From: Aquibium sp. ELW1220
Lineage (GTDB): Bacteria; Pseudomonadota; Alphaproteobacteria; Rhizobiales; Rhizobiaceae
Assembly: GCF_030398385.1 (NCBI RefSeq)
Contig: NZ_JAOAOQ010000010.1
Location: 1-64,000, forward strand
Direction: 5' to 3'
DNA: 64,000 nt
The position numbers were made by a program, and so were the translations under genes. Positions within the stretch are counted from its first letter, which is position 1, and every line of letters starts with the position of its first letter. The notes beneath the pieces were generated by a model. That model made no database searches, had not been told where the DNA came from, and saw only the letters and a program-made list of their open reading frames with translations. Below, piece by piece: positions 1-11,708 of this stretch.

Positions 1-177
1 CTTGTCGCGCTGCTCGACCGGCTCGGCGGCATCGACTGCCGGATGACCGGCCGCGACCGCGCGCCCGACCGGGCCGCCTGCAGCAGCGGCAGGCCTGCCT
101 GCCGCGGCGCGCGTCTTGCCAGGGCCGGCGGCGACAGGGCCGGCTTCCCGCTGCCGCCGTTCCACGACACGTCCTGA
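1..177 (+). CDS. Possible 3' end of an unidentified plus-strand gene
   Basis: The frame starting at base 1 is open from the window edge to a TGA at 175-177 and has very high G/C at third codon positions, as expected for coding sequence here. The first residues read like ordinary protein (LVALLDRLGGID), but the rest is rich in Arg, Gly and Cys and matches no family I recognise. The minus strand is also open here and gives an Ala/Gly-rich peptide without an ATG, so the coding strand is not certain. Only about 58 residues are visible and no function can be given. Confidence 0.3.
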   Translation, partial: LVALLDRLGGIDCRMTGRDRAPDRAACSSGRPACRGARLARAGGDRAGFPLPPFHDTS

Positions 178-260
178 CGTGACCGCGCCGCTGCACCGAA
201 CCTCTCCCGGGTCCGACTGGCCGGGCGGCAGAGCCGCCTCCCGGCGCGCCGGCGCTGGCG

Positions 261-354
261 GAAATACGGGAAATACGGGGACAGTTTACCGAATTCGGGA
301 CCGCTCCGGCCGAAACACCCGCGCCCGTCGCCCGAATTCGGTAAACTGTCCCCG
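261..354. repeat. 24-bp perfect inverted repeat with an adjacent 9-bp tandem repeat
   Basis: Bases 276-299 and 331-354 are exact reverse complements (24 bp arms, 31-base loop). The arms contain GGGGACAGTTTACC and GGTAAACTGTCCCC, each with an internal GAATTC. Immediately left, the 9-mer GAAATACGG occurs twice in tandem at 261-278. The structure lies 14 bases beyond the stop codon of the minus-strand hydantoinase gene and could fold as a transcript end, but there is no U-tract. It resembles REP-like or transposase-associated palindromes; that assignment is from general pattern memory only. Confidence 0.75.
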
Positions 355-367
355 CAATTCCCGGCGG

Positions 368-4306
<3,939 letters not shown>

Positions 4307-4383
4307 CCGCCGTCTCCTCCGGTCGCGTTTGAAGATTTGCGCGTTTCCGGCTATAAGGCAAACGGAGATAAAACGTCAACGAA

Positions 4384-4402
4384 TTGTCGATATTTTGTCG
4401 AT
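4384..4402. promoter_or_regulatory. Direct repeat in the divergent hydantoinase/MarR-like promoter region
   Basis: TTGTCGAT occurs at 4384-4391 and again at 4395-4402, an 11-bp period, in the AT-richer part of the 111-bp space between two divergent genes. A site here could let the MarR-like protein control both its own gene and the hydantoinase gene. This is inferred from position and repetition only. Confidence 0.35.
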
Positions 4403-4417
4403 GAGCAGGAGGGTGGA

Positions 4418-4939
4418 GTGGCAGGCGACGGCAAGGTTCTCGGGCCGGTGGTCTCGGCGTCGCATCTGGCCGACGGCGCGATGCCGTCGCTGTCGGAGAT
4501 GGAGTTCGCGATGACCATTCTCAACAATGCCTTCCAGCGCTGGATGGTGCGGTGCATGGGTGCTGCAGGGATTTCGGGCCTCGGACCGCTCGACGTGCAG
4601 ATCCTGCATTCGAGCAACCACCGCGGCCGCGAGAAGACGCTGGCGGACCTGTGCATGATGCTCAACATCGAGGACACGCACTTGGTCTCCTACGCGCTGA
4701 AGAAGCTGGAAGGCGCGGGCCTGATCGAGACCGGGCGGCGCGGCAAGGAGAAGACCGTGAAGGTGACGGCCGCCGGTGCGCAGGCCTGCGCCCGCTACCG
4801 CGAGGTGCGGGAGGCGCTGCTGGTCGGCAGCGTCAGGGCGCTTCACTTCGAGGACGCGGAGATCAGCCAGATCGCCGCGCTCATGCGGGCGCTGTCCGGC
4901 CAGTACGACCAGGCCTCGCGCAGCGCGGCGAGCCTCTGA
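4418..4939 (+). CDS. MarR-like winged-helix transcriptional regulator
   Basis: A 173-residue protein starts at GTG 4418, chosen because GGAGGGTGGA lies directly upstream and the family similarity begins shortly after; the frame stays open much further upstream as a shadow of the opposite gene. The central part (LADLCMMLNIEDTHLVSYALKKLEGAGLIET followed by GRRGKEKTVKVTAAG) has the recognition-helix and wing pattern of MarR-type regulators. Its N-terminal SEMEFAMTILNNAFQRW segment is typical of a MarR-like subfamily paired with catabolic genes. It is transcribed away from the hydantoinase gene, so local regulation of that gene is the simplest inference. The ligand is unknown. Confidence 0.8.
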   Translation: MAGDGKVLGPVVSASHLADGAMPSLSEMEFAMTILNNAFQRWMVRCMGAAGISGLGPLDVQILHSSNHRGREKTLADLCMMLNIEDTHLVSYALKKLEGAGLIETGRRGKEKTVKVTAAGAQACARYREVREALLVGSVRALHFEDAEISQIAALMRALSGQYDQASRSAASL

Positions 4940-5064
4940 CGGCAGGCGGCGGGTGACGCAATGTTGCGACCGGTCACCCGAGTTGACGAAACCGCCGCGG
5001 CATCCGCGCATTCATCTCCCGACGGTGCGCCGCAGCGGTGCACCCTGCAACAGGAGACCCCATC

Positions 5065-5382
5065 ATGAAGAAGATCATCCTCGCTTCCGTGTCGTCGCTC
5101 GCGCTGCTGGGCCTCGCCGCCTGCAGCGACACCGACACCACCACGACCCAGAGCGTCGAGCCCGAGGTCCAGGAGACCGCCCCGACCGTCACGCCCGGCA
5201 CCGACACCAACGTGATCGTGGTCCCCGAGACCGACGACACGACGCCGGCCGACGGCACGACGACCCAGAGCATCACGCCGGACGGCACGATGGACGACAC
5301 CGGCACCACGGGCGCAGCCCCGGGCGGCACCATCGGCACCGACGACGTCGAGCCGGCCGATGACGTCCCGGCCGTCCAGTAA
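5065..5382 (+). CDS. Small Thr/Asp-rich putative lipoprotein
   Basis: The 105-residue product starts at ATG 5065, with CAGGAG eight bases upstream. It has a lysine-bearing N-terminus, a hydrophobic stretch and a lipobox LAAC with Cys at residue 20, so signal peptidase II processing and lipidation are expected. The mature part is low-complexity, dominated by Thr, Asp, Pro and Gly, with no recognisable domain. TTQS is repeated (TTTTQSVEPE and GTTTQSITPD). An intrinsic terminator follows closely, so it is probably a monocistronic gene. Function unknown. Confidence 0.7.
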   Translation: MKKIILASVSSLALLGLAACSDTDTTTTQSVEPEVQETAPTVTPGTDTNVIVVPETDDTTPADGTTTQSITPDGTMDDTGTTGAAPGGTIGTDDVEPADDVPAVQ

Positions 5383-5409
5383 CGCCGTCATCAGCATCCG
5401 CAGCGGAAG

Positions 5410-5432
5410 GCCGGGCTTCGTCCCGGCTTTTT
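5410..5432 (+). terminator. Intrinsic terminator after the lipoprotein gene
   Basis: GCCGGG (5410-5415) pairs with CCCGGC (5422-5427) around the loop CTTCGT and is followed by TTTTTC. It lies 28 bases after the lipoprotein stop codon. Confidence 0.75.
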
Positions 5433-5529
5433 CGCTGTGTCGGCCTGCGGTGGAAAACGCGTCCGGCCCTGTCCATCATTTGATACGGCCATGCTCGCCT
5501 TTTTCCGCGAAGCGCTTTAGACAGAAGTC

Positions 5530-6246
5530 ATGTCGATCTGGGCCCGCATAGGCGAGTTCGTCGCGCGCATCTCCTCCGGCGCGGCGGGCGGAGTAGCCGA
5601 CCTCGTCGAAGCCGTCCGCACGGTCTTCGAAGGAGACCCCGAACTGCGCCGCCGTGTGGCCTTCTCGGTCGCCATGATCGCGCTGTCGGCCAAGATGGCC
5701 AAGGCCGACGGCATCGTCACCCAGGACGAGATCCGCGCCTTCCAGGACATCTTCGCCATGCCGCAGGAAGAGCGGCGCAACGTCGAGCGTCTCTATCGCC
5801 TGGCCATGGCCGATACGGCCGGCTACGAAATCTATGCCGAACGCCTTGCGGGCCTCTGCGGCTCGGGCCAGCCCGACTGCCGCATGCTGGAGGACATCCT
5901 CGACGGCCTGTTCCACATCGCCAAGGCCGATGGGCTGATCCACGAGAAGGAGCTGCGCTTCCTGGCCCGGATCGCCGAGATCTTCGCCATCGGCGAGCGA
6001 CGCTTCGAGGCGATCCTGGCGCGCCACGTCATCGGCGAGAAGGATCCCTGGGCGGTACTGGGCGTGGCGCGCGACACGTCCTTCGAGGAGGTGCGGCGGC
6101 ACTATCTGCGTCTCGTTTCCGACAATCATCCCGACCGGATGATGGCGCGCGGGGTGCCCGAGGAGTTCCTGGCGCTGGCCAACGACCGGATGGCGGCGCT
6201 GAACGCCGCCTACGAGACGATCGAACGCGGACGCGTCGCCGCATGA
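5530..6246 (+). CDS. TerB-DnaJ (DjlA-like) co-chaperone
   Basis: The 238-residue protein has a TerB-like helical domain (about residues 40-160, with repeated acidic turns KADGIVTQDEI and KADGLIHEKEL) and a C-terminal J domain (about 170-235: DPWAVLGVARDTSFEEVRRHYLRL). The HPD motif needed to stimulate DnaK is present in DNHPDR. Unlike enterobacterial DjlA there is no clear N-terminal membrane anchor, although the first 30 residues could be amphipathic. The stop codon overlaps the start of the amidase gene by four bases (ATGA), implying coupled translation. Confidence 0.88.
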   Translation: MSIWARIGEFVARISSGAAGGVADLVEAVRTVFEGDPELRRRVAFSVAMIALSAKMAKADGIVTQDEIRAFQDIFAMPQEERRNVERLYRLAMADTAGYEIYAERLAGLCGSGQPDCRMLEDILDGLFHIAKADGLIHEKELRFLARIAEIFAIGERRFEAILARHVIGEKDPWAVLGVARDTSFEEVRRHYLRLVSDNHPDRMMARGVPEEFLALANDRMAALNAAYETIERGRVAA

Positions 6247-7007
6247 GCGGATTTTCCGCCGACCATGCCGGCGCCGACATCAGGGTCTCGCCGAATTTCG
6301 GCCCGCGCGTCGGCGTCGCCGGTCCCGACATGATCATCCTGCACTACACCGGCATGGAGAGCGGCGAGGGGGCCGAGAGCTGGCTGTGCAATCCGCAGAG
6401 CGAAGTGTCCTCGCACTATCTCGTGCACGAGGACGGCCGGATCGTGCAGATGGTGCGCGAGGCCGACCGCGCGTGGCATGCCGGGCGCAGTTCCTGGAAA
6501 GGCGTCAGCGACATCAATTCCCGCTCGGTCGGCATAGAGATCGTCAATCCCGGCCATTTTCTCGGCTACCCGGACTTCCCGGACGCCCAGATCGAGGCGG
6601 TGGTCGCCCTTTGTGGCGGAATCTGCGCCCGGAACGGCATTCCGATCGAGCGCGTTCTCGCACATTCTGACGTGGCACCGGGTCGAAAGATCGATCCCGG
6701 CGAGAAATTTCCCTGGGATCGCCTGGCCGCGGCCGGGGTGGCGGCCCGCCGGCCGGAGCCGACGGAAGAGGGCGGGCCGTGGATCGGCCCCGGCGCTTCG
6801 GGTCGGGTCGTCGAGGAACTGCAGGCGATGCTGGCGCTGCATGGCTACGGCATTGAAATCACCGGGCGATTCGAGCCCCTGACGCGGGTGGTGGTGGAAG
6901 CGTTCCAGCGCCGGTTCCGGCCGTCATGCGTCGACGGCGTGGCCGATGCCGCGACGCGATCCGTCCTCCGCCGCGTGCTGTCCGGTGCCACAAGTGACGC
7001 AGCGTAA
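6243..7007 (+). CDS. N-acetylmuramoyl-L-alanine amidase with C-terminal peptidoglycan-binding domain
   Basis: The 254-residue protein has an Amidase_2 (AmpD/AmiD) domain in about residues 25-160. The expected zinc ligands are His in IILHYTG, His in LAHSDVAPG and Asp in KIDPG. A PG_binding_1-like domain follows (about 180-250: GASGRVVEELQAMLALHGYGIEITGRF). The enzyme would cut the bond between muramic acid and the stem peptide during wall recycling. No signal peptide is apparent, which favours a cytoplasmic or non-classically exported role. It overlaps the upstream co-chaperone gene by four bases. Confidence 0.9.
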   Translation: MSGFSADHAGADIRVSPNFGPRVGVAGPDMIILHYTGMESGEGAESWLCNPQSEVSSHYLVHEDGRIVQMVREADRAWHAGRSSWKGVSDINSRSVGIEIVNPGHFLGYPDFPDAQIEAVVALCGGICARNGIPIERVLAHSDVAPGRKIDPGEKFPWDRLAAAGVAARRPEPTEEGGPWIGPGASGRVVEELQAMLALHGYGIEITGRFEPLTRVVVEAFQRRFRPSCVDGVADAATRSVLRRVLSGATSDAA

Positions 7008-7193
7008 TCCAATCGAATCAAGCGGTTGATGTAACAAGCTGTCACCAAAGTTGAGGTGGGCGGTCATCTTGGCCGCTCATTCCCCCTTCACATGCGGCCC
7101 CGTTCCACCCCCGGAGTGCCGCGATGGCCGCCGGATCAAACGGGAAACCGCTGTCCGGGCCGACCGGGCGCCCAAAAGAAGATACTGGATCGA

Positions 7194-7805
7194 ATGAAGA
7201 GCACTCTCCTCGTCGCGGTGGCGCTTGCCGCCGTCGCAGTGAATTCCGTTGCCCATGCAGAGAGCGACCGCCGCCAGGACGCCGGCAAGTCGGCCGTGGC
7301 CGCGGCGAAAGCAGAAGCGCTGCCCGGCGTCGACATGACCACCACCGCATCGATCACCGGCGGGAGCGGCAAGGGTCTTCTCGCGAGGCTCGGCGGCGAC
7401 GAACCTGCCGCCAAGGTCGACCTCAAGGCGGTGAAGGGCGGGCTCCCGGCCATCGTGACGCGTTATGCCAAGGAATACGGCGTGCCCGTCGCCCTGGCTC
7501 ATGCCGTCGTGACCGTGGAGAGCAATTTCCGGCCGCACGTCACGGGCCGCGCCGGCGAGATCGGCCTCATGCAGATCAAGCCGGCCACTGCGCGGATGAT
7601 GGGCTATTCCGGGTCCGCCAAGGGGCTCTACGATCCCGAGACGAACGTCAAGTACGGCATGAAGTACCTCGCCAAGGCGCACGAACTCGGCGGCGGCGAC
7701 ACCTGCGGCACGATCCTGCGCTACAATGCGGGTCACGCGGCCAAGCGCATGAACCGGATTTCCTCGGCCTACTGCACCAAGGTGAAGCGCGTCATCGGTA
7801 GCTGA
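7194..7805 (+). CDS. Secreted lytic transglycosylase (SLT family)
   Basis: Starting at ATG 7194 the product is 203 residues with a clear Sec signal (MKSTLLVAVALAAVAVNSVAHAE). The frame is open further upstream, but that part is not protein-like. The SLT domain occupies about residues 85-200. It shows the catalytic glutamate in TVESNFRP, the GLMQIKPATA motif and ILRYNAGH. Family members cleave the MurNAc-GlcNAc bond to form 1,6-anhydro ends. Two late Cys residues (DTCGT and AYCTK) could form a periplasmic disulfide. It lies next to an amidase gene, so this is a small wall-remodelling neighbourhood. Confidence 0.9.
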   Translation: MKSTLLVAVALAAVAVNSVAHAESDRRQDAGKSAVAAAKAEALPGVDMTTTASITGGSGKGLLARLGGDEPAAKVDLKAVKGGLPAIVTRYAKEYGVPVALAHAVVTVESNFRPHVTGRAGEIGLMQIKPATARMMGYSGSAKGLYDPETNVKYGMKYLAKAHELGGGDTCGTILRYNAGHAAKRMNRISSAYCTKVKRVIGS

Positions 7806-7815
7806 CGCGCCTTTT

Positions 7816-7843
7816 TCGGGCGGCGGACGGATCCGTCGCCCGA
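7816..7843 (+). terminator. Hairpin downstream of the lytic transglycosylase gene
   Basis: TCGGG (7816-7820) pairs with the CCCGA end at 7839-7843, with further pairing through the internal ACGGATCCGT palindrome. The T-run precedes rather than follows the stem on this strand, so termination efficiency is uncertain. Confidence 0.35.
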
Positions 7844-7859
7844 AGGCTTTCCCGGAGGC

Positions 7860-7888
7860 TTGTGTTTTGCCGCGCGAAAGCCTTTATG
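7860..7888 (+). promoter_or_regulatory. Promoter of rnpB
   Basis: TTGTGT at 7860-7865 and TTTATG at 7883-7888 are separated by exactly 17 bases. The mature RNase P RNA is predicted to begin at about 7894, six bases beyond the -10 element. Confidence 0.6.
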
Positions 7889-7893
7889 CGTCC

Positions 7894-8328
7894 TGCCAGC
7901 TGGCCGGGCGGCCGCGGGCGCAAGTGTCGAAAGACCGCGTTCGAGGAAAGTCCGGGCTCCATGGAAACACGGTGCCGGTTAATGGCCGGCGGGGGCGACC
8001 CCAGGGATAGCGCCACAGAGAGCAGACCGCCCCGCCTGTCTTCCGGTCCGCCATCGCCCGGCGGACCGGAGCACCGGCGGGGTAAGGGTGAAAGGGTGGG
8101 GTAAGAGCCCACCGCGCGACCGGTAACGGAAGCGGCACGGCAAGCCCCACCGGGAGCAAGACCGAATAGGGATGGCGCGGGAGTTCGCTCCCGGGCAGTT
8201 TCCGGCCCAGCCATCCGGGTAGGTTGCACCAGGCGGACAGCAATGTCCGCCGCAGATGAATGGCCGCCACGTTCCGGAGCAGCAATGCGCCGGGGCCATA
8301 CAGAACCCGGCTTACAGGCCGGCTGGCA
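7894..8328 (+). ncRNA. rnpB: RNase P RNA
   Basis: This is the catalytic RNA of RNase P, which matures the 5' ends of tRNAs. The highly conserved 5' core GAGGAAAGTCCGGGCTCC lies at about 7944-7961. The 3' core is recognisable as CAGAACCCGGCTTA at about 8301-8314, and GGTAAGGGTGAAAGGGTG lies in between. The outer helix P1 is formed by TGCCAGC (7894-7900) and GCTGGCA (8322-8328). A run of six T at 8330-8335 follows at once and ends transcription. The length of about 435 is in the range for alphaproteobacterial type A RNAs. Confidence 0.95.
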
Positions 8329-8416
8329 GTTTTTTCCATGCCGACGGAAGCCGGCCGTGCTTGCGGCCGCGCCAAGCGCCCCTTACTCTCCAGCAGATTT
8401 GTTGCGGGAGCGACCC

Positions 8417-8680
8417 ATGGGACGACCCGATGTCTTCAAGCTGACATTGCCGGAGGAACTGGCGGCGGAAGTCGACGGGGTCATCGCCGCGGGCGAATAC
8501 GGCTCGGCGGACGAGATCGTCGGCGAAGCGCTTCGGGACTGGAAGGAGCGGCGCGACAATGACGGCTACTCGCTCGCCGAACTGCGACGGCTGGTGCAGG
8601 ATGGCATCGACAGCGGTCCGGGCATCGACGGGCGGGCCTTCATGGAGCGCCTGTTGAACGATACCGGCCGAGCTCGCTAG
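8417..8680 (+). CDS. Solitary ParD-like ribbon-helix-helix protein
   Basis: The 87-residue protein starts at ATG 8417, six bases after a GCGGGAG ribosome site; the frame is open further back into rnpB, but those codons are structural RNA. The N-terminal pattern FKLTLPEELAAEVDGVIAAGEYGSADEIVGEALRDW is typical of ParD/CopG ribbon-helix-helix antitoxins. No ParE-like toxin follows: the next gene is convergent and unrelated, and only 48 bases separate them. It may be an orphan antitoxin or a stand-alone DNA-binding regulator. Confidence 0.75.
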   Translation: MGRPDVFKLTLPEELAAEVDGVIAAGEYGSADEIVGEALRDWKERRDNDGYSLAELRRLVQDGIDSGPGIDGRAFMERLLNDTGRAR

Positions 8681-8728
8681 AGCAGAACATCACCGCTGCG
8701 GAGTTCCGGGACCGGGCGGCTGATCCAC

Positions 8729-9838
8729 TCACCCCACCCGATCCAGCGCCTCCTCCAGCGCCGCCCACAGCTCCTCCGCCGGCTCGCAGCCGATCGACAG
8801 GCGCACAAAGCCCGGGGCGACGGCGTCGCCCCAGCGGGCGCGGCGTTCGGCGGAGGAGTGGGTGCCGCCGAAGGAGGTGGCGGGCTGGAGGAGGCGGCAG
8901 CCGTCGATGAAGGCCTCGGCCTTTTCGGCGCTTTCCAGCGTCAGCCCGATCAGGAACCCGAAGCGGTTCATCTGAACGCGGGCGAGATTGTGCGCCGGGT
9001 CGTCGGGCAGGCCGGGGAAGCGGACTGACGCGATCGCCTCGTGGTCGCGCAGGCGCGGTGCGACGAGTTCGGCGGTGGAGCACATGCGCTCGAAGCGCAG
9101 TTCGAGCGTTTCCAGCCCGCGATGCACCTGCCAGGCCTCGAAGGGGCCGGGGATGGCGCCCGACAGCTTGCGCCACTCGGCGATGGCCTTCATCACGGCC
9201 TCGTCGCGGCTGGAGACGTGGCCGAACAGCGCGTCCGAATGGCCGTTGGCGGCCTTGGTGTCGGCACAGACCAGAATGTCGGCGCCGAGATCGAGCGGCC
9301 GCTGGCCGAAGGCGGTCATGGTGGTGTTGTCGACGACGACCAGCGCGCCCGCCGCATGCGCGGCGTCGGCGATCGCGGCGATGTCGCAGATGTCGAGGCC
9401 GGGGTTCGAGGGCGTCTCGACATAGACGATCGAATAGCCTTCGAAGCCGCCGTCGAGGAAGGAGGCGGTCGGCCGCCGGTCGGCCGTGATGCCGAGGCGC
9501 GACAGGAAGCGGTCGGCGAAGACGCGCACCGTGTAGTAGCCGTCCGAGGGCAGGAGGATGCGGTCGCCGGCCTTCGACAAGGCGGTCAGCACCGCCGAGA
9601 TCGCGCCCATGCCGGACGGGAAGGCGAGTGCAGGGGCGCCGTCGAGATGGCCGAGCGCGTCTTCCACTGCTTCCCAGGTGGCGTTGTCGAAGCGGCCGTA
9701 CTGGGCGAAGCCGGCGGGGTCGCCGGGCAGGTGGAACATCGACGTCATCGTCAGCGGCAGGGCGACCGGATCACCCTTGGCCAGATGGCGGCGGCGCAGG
9801 TGCAGGAGATCGGCGGCGCGGGCGGCCAGGTCGGTCAT
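8729..9838 (-). CDS. Cys/Met metabolism PLP-dependent enzyme (cystathionine gamma-lyase-like)
   Basis: The 369-residue protein belongs to the trans-sulfuration family of fold-type I PLP enzymes. Visible features are ALAFPSGMGAISAVL near the cofactor phosphate site, YVETPSNPGLDICDI, VVDNTTMTAFGQRPLDLGADI and the Schiff-base lysine in CADTKAANGHSD. The arginine that binds substrate carboxylate is likely in FVRLSIGCE near the C-terminus. The exact reaction (gamma-lyase, beta-lyase or gamma-synthase) cannot be separated by eye. It is convergent with the ParD-like gene and divergent from mraZ. Confidence 0.85.
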   Translation of the reverse strand: MTDLAARAADLLHLRRRHLAKGDPVALPLTMTSMFHLPGDPAGFAQYGRFDNATWEAVEDALGHLDGAPALAFPSGMGAISAVLTALSKAGDRILLPSDGYYTVRVFADRFLSRLGITADRRPTASFLDGGFEGYSIVYVETPSNPGLDICDIAAIADAAHAAGALVVVDNTTMTAFGQRPLDLGADILVCADTKAANGHSDALFGHVSSRDEAVMKAIAEWRKLSGAIPGPFEAWQVHRGLETLELRFERMCSTAELVAPRLRDHEAIASVRFPGLPDDPAHNLARVQMNRFGFLIGLTLESAEKAEAFIDGCRLLQPATSFGGTHSSAERRARWGDAVAPGFVRLSIGCEPAEELWAALEEALDRVG

Positions 9839-9926
9839 GGCGATGATCCTTTTCGTTTCCGGATCGTCTATTCGACCTGCCGAACGAACGCCAGAGGACG
9901 TCGTCCGTCAGCCCCGGTCTCAACTC

Positions 9927-9944
9927 TTCGTTAGGCCTAATGAA
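9927..9944. promoter_or_regulatory. 18-bp near-perfect palindrome, candidate operator
   Basis: TTAGGCCTAA (9931-9940) is a perfect palindrome and extends to TTCG...TGAA with a single mismatched pair. It lies about 90 bases upstream of the minus-strand PLP enzyme and about 70 bases before the dcw promoter. The 382-base interval from 9839 to 10220 holds this site, two GAATC sites (9956 and 9974), the MraZ-like boxes and a leader of about 170 bases. I see no convincing gene in it. Confidence 0.4.
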
Positions 9945-10006
9945 CGATAAAGGAGGAATCGGTCGGTTCGCAGGAATCGGCGGCCATCCCGTCAGGTGGA
10001 GCTTCG

Positions 10007-10041
10007 TCCCGTTGACGCCCATGAGTGCCCATGTTATCCCT
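10007..10041 (+). promoter_or_regulatory. dcw promoter overlapped by MraZ-box-like repeats
   Basis: On the plus strand TCCCG, GCCCA, GCCCA and TCCCT start at 10007, 10017, 10027 and 10037, exactly ten bases apart. On the other strand these read as NGGGN boxes with 5-base spacers, the arrangement known for MraZ operators. TTGACG (10012-10017) and TATCCC (10035-10040), 17 bases apart, form a sigma70-type promoter inside the array. Autorepression by MraZ is therefore plausible. The boxes are inverted relative to the orientation I recall for E. coli, and two of the four are imperfect. Confidence 0.5.
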
Positions 10042-10220
10042 TTCGCGTAATCACGTCTCCGTCAGACGGGCGCGTCATACGTCCGATTTGGCCGCGATCC
10101 CCGGGGTCGCGGTGCGATCGCCGTTCGGCGTTGCCGCAGGCGGATGCGTGCCGGTGCCGCGACCTGTCGCGATGAAGAAAATGAACGAATGCGCTGCGGC
10201 GCGGGCGGCATTGACGGGTG

Positions 10221-10688
10221 ATGGATCGCTTCCTTTCCAGCGCGGTGAACCGGATCGACCAGAAGGGTCGCGTTTCCGTTCCGGCGCATTTCAGGGCGGT
10301 CCTGGCCAAGCGGGGCGAGGGCGAACTCTACGCCCTGCGGGCGCTGGACATGCCGGCGCTGGACGTCGGCGGGCTCGACCTGCTCGACCGCTACGAGCAG
10401 CGGATCGCGCAGGAGGATCCCTTCGCGCAGACGGCCGACGACATGTCCTTCTTCTGTCATGGAGACGGGGCCTTCCTGAAGCTGGACGGAGACGGGCGCA
10501 TCACGATGACGGATTTCATGCGCGAGCACACGGGCATCGAGGGCGAGGTGGCCTTCGTCGGACGCGGTCCGTTCTTCCAGATGTGGGAGCCGCGGCGGTT
10601 CCAGGCCTACCGGGAAGAGGCGCGGGCGCGGCTGTCGCGGCTGCGCAACCAACCGGGCACGACCGCATTCATCCGGGGGCCGGAATGA
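10221..10688 (+). CDS. mraZ: Transcriptional regulator MraZ
   Basis: The 155-residue protein starts [25 protein letters not shown], the hallmark first SpoVT-AbrB domain. The second domain carries [35 protein letters not shown]. MraZ binds its own promoter repeats and tunes expression of the division cluster, and it can counteract RsmH in E. coli. ATG 10221 is preferred over the in-frame GTG at 10218 by family N-termini; the ribosome site is weak. The end overlaps rsmH (ATGA). Confidence 0.93.
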   Translation: MDRFLSSAVNRIDQKGRVSVPAHFRAVLAKRGEGELYALRALDMPALDVGGLDLLDRYEQRIAQEDPFAQTADDMSFFCHGDGAFLKLDGDGRITMTDFMREHTGIEGEVAFVGRGPFFQMWEPRRFQAYREEARARLSRLRNQPGTTAFIRGPE

Positions 10689-11707
10689 TGGCGGGCGACG
10701 GCGGCCGCGAGGACGCCGGTGGCGGACCGGTCCTCCACATTCCGGTCCTCCTCGACCAGGTGCTCGCGGCGCTGGCGCCGCGACCGGGCGACACCATCGT
10801 GGACGGCACCTTCGGCGCGGGTGGATATACGCGCGCCATCCTCGGCGCCGGCGCCACGGTGATCGCCGTCGATCGGGATCCTCATGCGATCCGCGACGGT
10901 CGCGCGCTGGAGGCGGCGTCCGGCGGGCGGCTCAGGCTCGTGCAGGGCGCCTTTTCGGAACTCGACGTTCATGTCGGCGCGCCCGTCGATGGCGTCGTGC
11001 TCGACATCGGCGTCTCGTCGATGCAGCTCGACCAGGCCGAGCGCGGCTTTTCCTTCCGCTACGACGGTCCGCTCGACATGCGCATGGCGCAGACGGGGCC
11101 GACGGCGGCCGACGTCGTCAACTCCGTCAAGGCCGGCGACCTGACGCGCATCTTCGGTATTCTCGGCGAGGAGCGGCATGCCGGGCGCATCGCCCGGATG
11201 ATCGACAAGCGGCGCACGGCAAGGCCGTTCGAGCGCACGCTCGACCTCGCCAACGCCATCGAGGCGCTGGTCGGTCGCCATCCCAAGGACCGCATCCATC
11301 CGGCGACGCGCGTGTTCCAGGCCTTGCGCATCTTCGTCAACGACGAACTGGGCGAACTGGCGCGCGCGCTGTCGTCCGCCGAGCGGGCGCTGCGGCCGGG
11401 CGGGCGGCTCGTCGTCGTCACGTTCCATTCGCTCGAAGACCGCATCGTCAAGCGCTTCATCGCCGACCGTTCCGGCACGACCGGCGGTTCGCGGCATCTG
11501 CCCGAGGTGCGCGAGGAAGCGCCGACCTTCGCGCAGGCCGGCAAGGCGGTCGCCGCGTCGGACGCGGAGGCGGACCGCAACCCGCGCGCGCGCTCGGCCA
11601 AGCTGCGTGCCGCGGTCCGGACGGAAGCGCCGGCGCGGCGCGAAGACCATTCCATCTTCGGATTTCCGCGGCTTCCGGATGTCCGATCCACAGGCGAGGG
11701 GCGCTGA
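10685..11707 (+). CDS. rsmH: 16S rRNA m4C1402 methyltransferase RsmH
   Basis: The 340-residue enzyme N4-methylates C1402 of 16S rRNA using S-adenosylmethionine. Visible are [10 protein letters not shown], the SAM site [14 protein letters not shown], the acidic end [20 protein letters not shown] and the C-terminal [14 protein letters not shown] motif. It also ends in a long basic tail (residues about 300-340). Start 10685 overlaps the mraZ stop; ATG 10688 is an alternative. An RsmH gene directly after mraZ is the standard dcw order. Confidence 0.95.
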   Translation: MMAGDGGREDAGGGPVLHIPVLLDQVLAALAPRPGDTIVDGTFGAGGYTRAILGAGATVIAVDRDPHAIRDGRALEAASGGRLRLVQGAFSELDVHVGAPVDGVVLDIGVSSMQLDQAERGFSFRYDGPLDMRMAQTGPTAADVVNSVKAGDLTRIFGILGEERHAGRIARMIDKRRTARPFERTLDLANAIEALVGRHPKDRIHPATRVFQALRIFVNDELGELARALSSAERALRPGGRLVVVTFHSLEDRIVKRFIADRSGTTGGSRHLPEVREEAPTFAQAGKAVAASDAEADRNPRARSAKLRAAVRTEAPARREDHSIFGFPRLPDVRSTGEGR

Positions 11708-11708
11708 C

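Noticed and set aside
1-258. Minus-strand Ala/Gly-rich reading frame at the left edge
   Set aside because: It is open from a stop inside the inverted repeat to the window edge but has no ATG and poorer third-position GC than the plus-strand frame, so I do not call it.
9839-9960. Possible SAM-type riboswitch before the sulfur amino-acid PLP enzyme
   Set aside because: I looked for SAM-II-like and SAM-I-like conserved cores on the minus strand and found none; only a palindrome is visible.
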